From positions 62,001 to 126,000 of the forward strand of contig DATJGS010000041.1 of assembly GCA_035494735.1 (NCBI GenBank): 64,000 nt of DNA, read 5' to 3'. Position numbers and translations under genes: made by a program. Positions 62,620 through 64,000 of this stretch are shown one piece after another. The notes below the pieces were generated by a model that was not told the origin of the DNA, did no database searches, and worked only from the letters and a program-made list of their open reading frames with translations. This DNA is from DATJGS01 sp035494735. GTDB taxonomy: Bacteria > Eisenbacteria > RBG-16-71-46. The first letter of the stretch is position 1. Each line of letters opens with the position of its first letter.

Positions 62620-64000
62620 CTACGCCGCGCTGCCCGCGAGCCACACGGCCTCGCGGGCCGCGGCGCGCAGCGCCTGCAACGTGGCCGGATCGAGCGGCAC
62701 CGCGAGGCTCGTGACGCTCTCCTCCAGCGCGTGCTCGAGCGGCGCCCCGCGCCGCCGCGCGGCGGCGAGGCGGCCGGCGACGTCGAGCAGGGCCGCGGCG
62801 CGCGCGGCCTCGGGCGCGTCGTCCCGCTCGGACGGGACGCCGCGACCGGCGTCGCACAGGGCGAGCACTTCCGTGATCCGCCGCGTCGGATCGTTCGCGG
62901 CCAGGCGTTCGAGCGCGGCGCGCAGACCGGGCTCGGCCACGCGCGCGCCGAGCGCGAGCGCGAGCGCGACGTGCGCGCGCAGGCGCGGCGGCAGCAGCGT
63001 GGCGCGCGCCGCGCGATCCACGACGGTCCAGGCCTCGCCGGAGTGCCCGCCGCGCGCGTCCGCGCCGACGAGCAGCTCGATCTGGTGGTCGAGCTGCTCG
63101 CGGAAACGTTGCGCCGTGGCCAACGCCGCGCCCGCGAGATCGCAGAGCCCGAGCAGCATCTCGGCATCGAGGCGCGTGTGCGCGCGGCCGTCGGCGCGCT
63201 CGTCGGTGACGAGCAGCCCTTCGAGCGTGCCGTCGCTCACGAGCGGCGCGACCAGCGCGGCCCCGCACGCCACGAGCGGCGGCACCTCCGGTCGCAACTC
63301 GGGCAAGCGTTCGAGCTCGCGTTCCAGCGCGGGCCGCCCGAGCGCGAGCAGCAGCGTGGCGAGCGGGCCCTGACGCGGGATCGACAGGGCCGCGAAGCGT
63401 TCCAGTCCGTCACCGCGCACCGCGTGCGCGGCCAGATCGCCGTCCGCGCCGGGCAGCAGCAGCGCGAGCGTCTGCACGCCGAGCCGGCTCTGCACTTCGA
63501 GCAGGAAGCGGCGCGCGACTTCGTCCACGTCGAGCGTGCGCGAGAAGTCGCGCCCCGGGCCGTACGCGAGTTCGCGCAGGCGTTGCTCGCGCTGCGCCTC
63601 GACCAGCGAACGACGCGCCTCGTCCTGGGCGCGATGCAGCTCGCGCTCCAGCTCGCGCGTGCGGCGGCGCGCGTCGCGCCCCTCGGCGGAGCGCGCGAGC
63701 AGGCGTCGCGAGCGCGCGATGAGTTCCTTCGGCGAAAACGGCTTCGCGAGGTAGTCGTCGGCGCCGGCCTGCAGGCCGGCGACCCGCGCTTCGGTCTCCG
63801 ACGCGGCGGAGACCAGGATGATCGGCAGGTGGAACTGTTCCGGATCGCGGCGCACCGCCTCGCACACTTCGAGGCCGCTGCGCTTGGGCAGGCGGACGTC
63901 GAGCACGAGCAAGTCCGGGTGCTCGACGTGCGCCTTCTTGATCGCCTCGTCGCCGTCGACCGCCGTCCACACCTTGAAGCCGTGCGCCGAGAACGCGACC
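62620..64000 (-). CDS. Receiver-GAF response regulator, 5' end beyond window
   Basis: 460 codons are visible; the start lies past 64000. The receiver lacks its first strand here but has LLVLDVRLPKRSGLEV (phospho-Asp), IILVSAASE and GADDYLAKPFSP. A charged coiled coil (about 110-160 of the visible part, RRRTRELERELHRAQDEARR) leads into a GAF-like domain (LDVDEVARRFLLEVQSRLGVQTLALLLPG to about 320). A helical C-terminal region of about 140 residues has no recognised signature. No DNA-binding or enzymatic output is evident. Confidence 0.75.
   Translation of the reverse strand, partial: VAFSAHGFKVWTAVDGDEAIKKAHVEHPDLLVLDVRLPKRSGLEVCEAVRRDPEQFHLPIILVSAASETEARVAGLQAGADDYLAKPFSPKELIARSRRLLARSAEGRDARRRTRELERELHRAQDEARRSLVEAQREQRLRELAYGPGRDFSRTLDVDEVARRFLLEVQSRLGVQTLALLLPGADGDLAAHAVRGDGLERFAALSIPRQGPLATLLLALGRPALERELERLPELRPEVPPLVACGAALVAPLVSDGTLEGLLVTDERADGRAHTRLDAEMLLGLCDLAGAALATAQRFREQLDHQIELLVGADARGGHSGEAWTVVDRAARATLLPPRLRAHVALALALGARVAEPGLRAALERLAANDPTRRITEVLALCDAGRGVPSERDDAPEAARAAALLDVAGRLAAARRRGAPLEHALEESVTSLAVPLDPATLQALRAAAREAVWLAGSAA

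Overview
This is a roughly 70% GC bacterial chromosome segment. It holds about 57 protein genes packed end to end, with no rRNA, tRNA, CRISPR array or insertion sequence that I can see. The mix suggests an uncultured, respiring, Gram-negative-type bacterium, perhaps of the FCB/Eisenbacteria-Gemmatimonadota kind: an F-type ATP synthase, a ferredoxin-dependent 2-oxoacid oxidoreductase, inositol-lipid enzymes, large hybrid histidine kinases, a type IV pilus ATPase, S9 and S41 peptidases, and a lipobox lipoprotein. The taxonomic guess is inference only.

Layout. 1-7979 (minus strand) is one long train: ltaE, rsmI, a CDP-alcohol phosphatidyltransferase, inositol-phosphate synthase, tmk, an S41 protease, a HAD phosphatase and a dus gene cut by the window edge. 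8347-15026 holds a YugP-type protease, HU, a divergent ketol-acid reductoisomerase, a TPR protein, an HD hydrolase and priA. 15197-21542 is a four-gene signalling operon: receiver-GGDEF, two histidine kinases each ending in an HD-GYP-like domain, and a stand-alone receiver. 21841-30274 carries tsaD-cutA, a secreted beta-propeller haem protein, a PilB ATPase fused to a receiver, a GT39-type glycosyltransferase, OsmC and a methyltransferase. 30754-37337 has a thioredoxin-fold lipoprotein, a cupin, an OPT transporter, a periplasmic MsrA, a VOC protein and an AAA ATPase in a more AT-rich pocket. 37414-44550 is a complete ATP synthase operon (Z-[I+B]-E-F-H-A-G-D-C). 44808-57187 carries a Nudix protein, YajQ, an S9 peptidase, an M20 dipeptidase, a ferredoxin-ACT pair and a ferredoxin-metabolism operon (FNR-KorA-KorB-persulfide dioxygenase/rhodanese). 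57450-64000 has a hybrid kinase, a pseudo-nucleotidyltransferase-TPM-LemA operon and a truncated receiver-GAF regulator.

The most interesting item is at 30754-32148. A single in-frame TGA replaces the first Cys of a thioredoxin CxxC motif (W-TGA-H-T-C) and is followed at the right distance by a hairpin of bacterial SECIS geometry. The gene is best read as an unannotated selenoprotein that ordinary gene callers would split or truncate. Other notable points are an AtpI domain fused to AtpB, a 29-codon minicistron overlapping both atpG and atpD, a ketol-acid reductoisomerase homologue with a Glu-to-Gln change in its metal site, tandem kinase/HD-GYP fusions, and a recurring -10 pattern TAGNNT, in several cases so close to the start codon that the mRNA would be leaderless.
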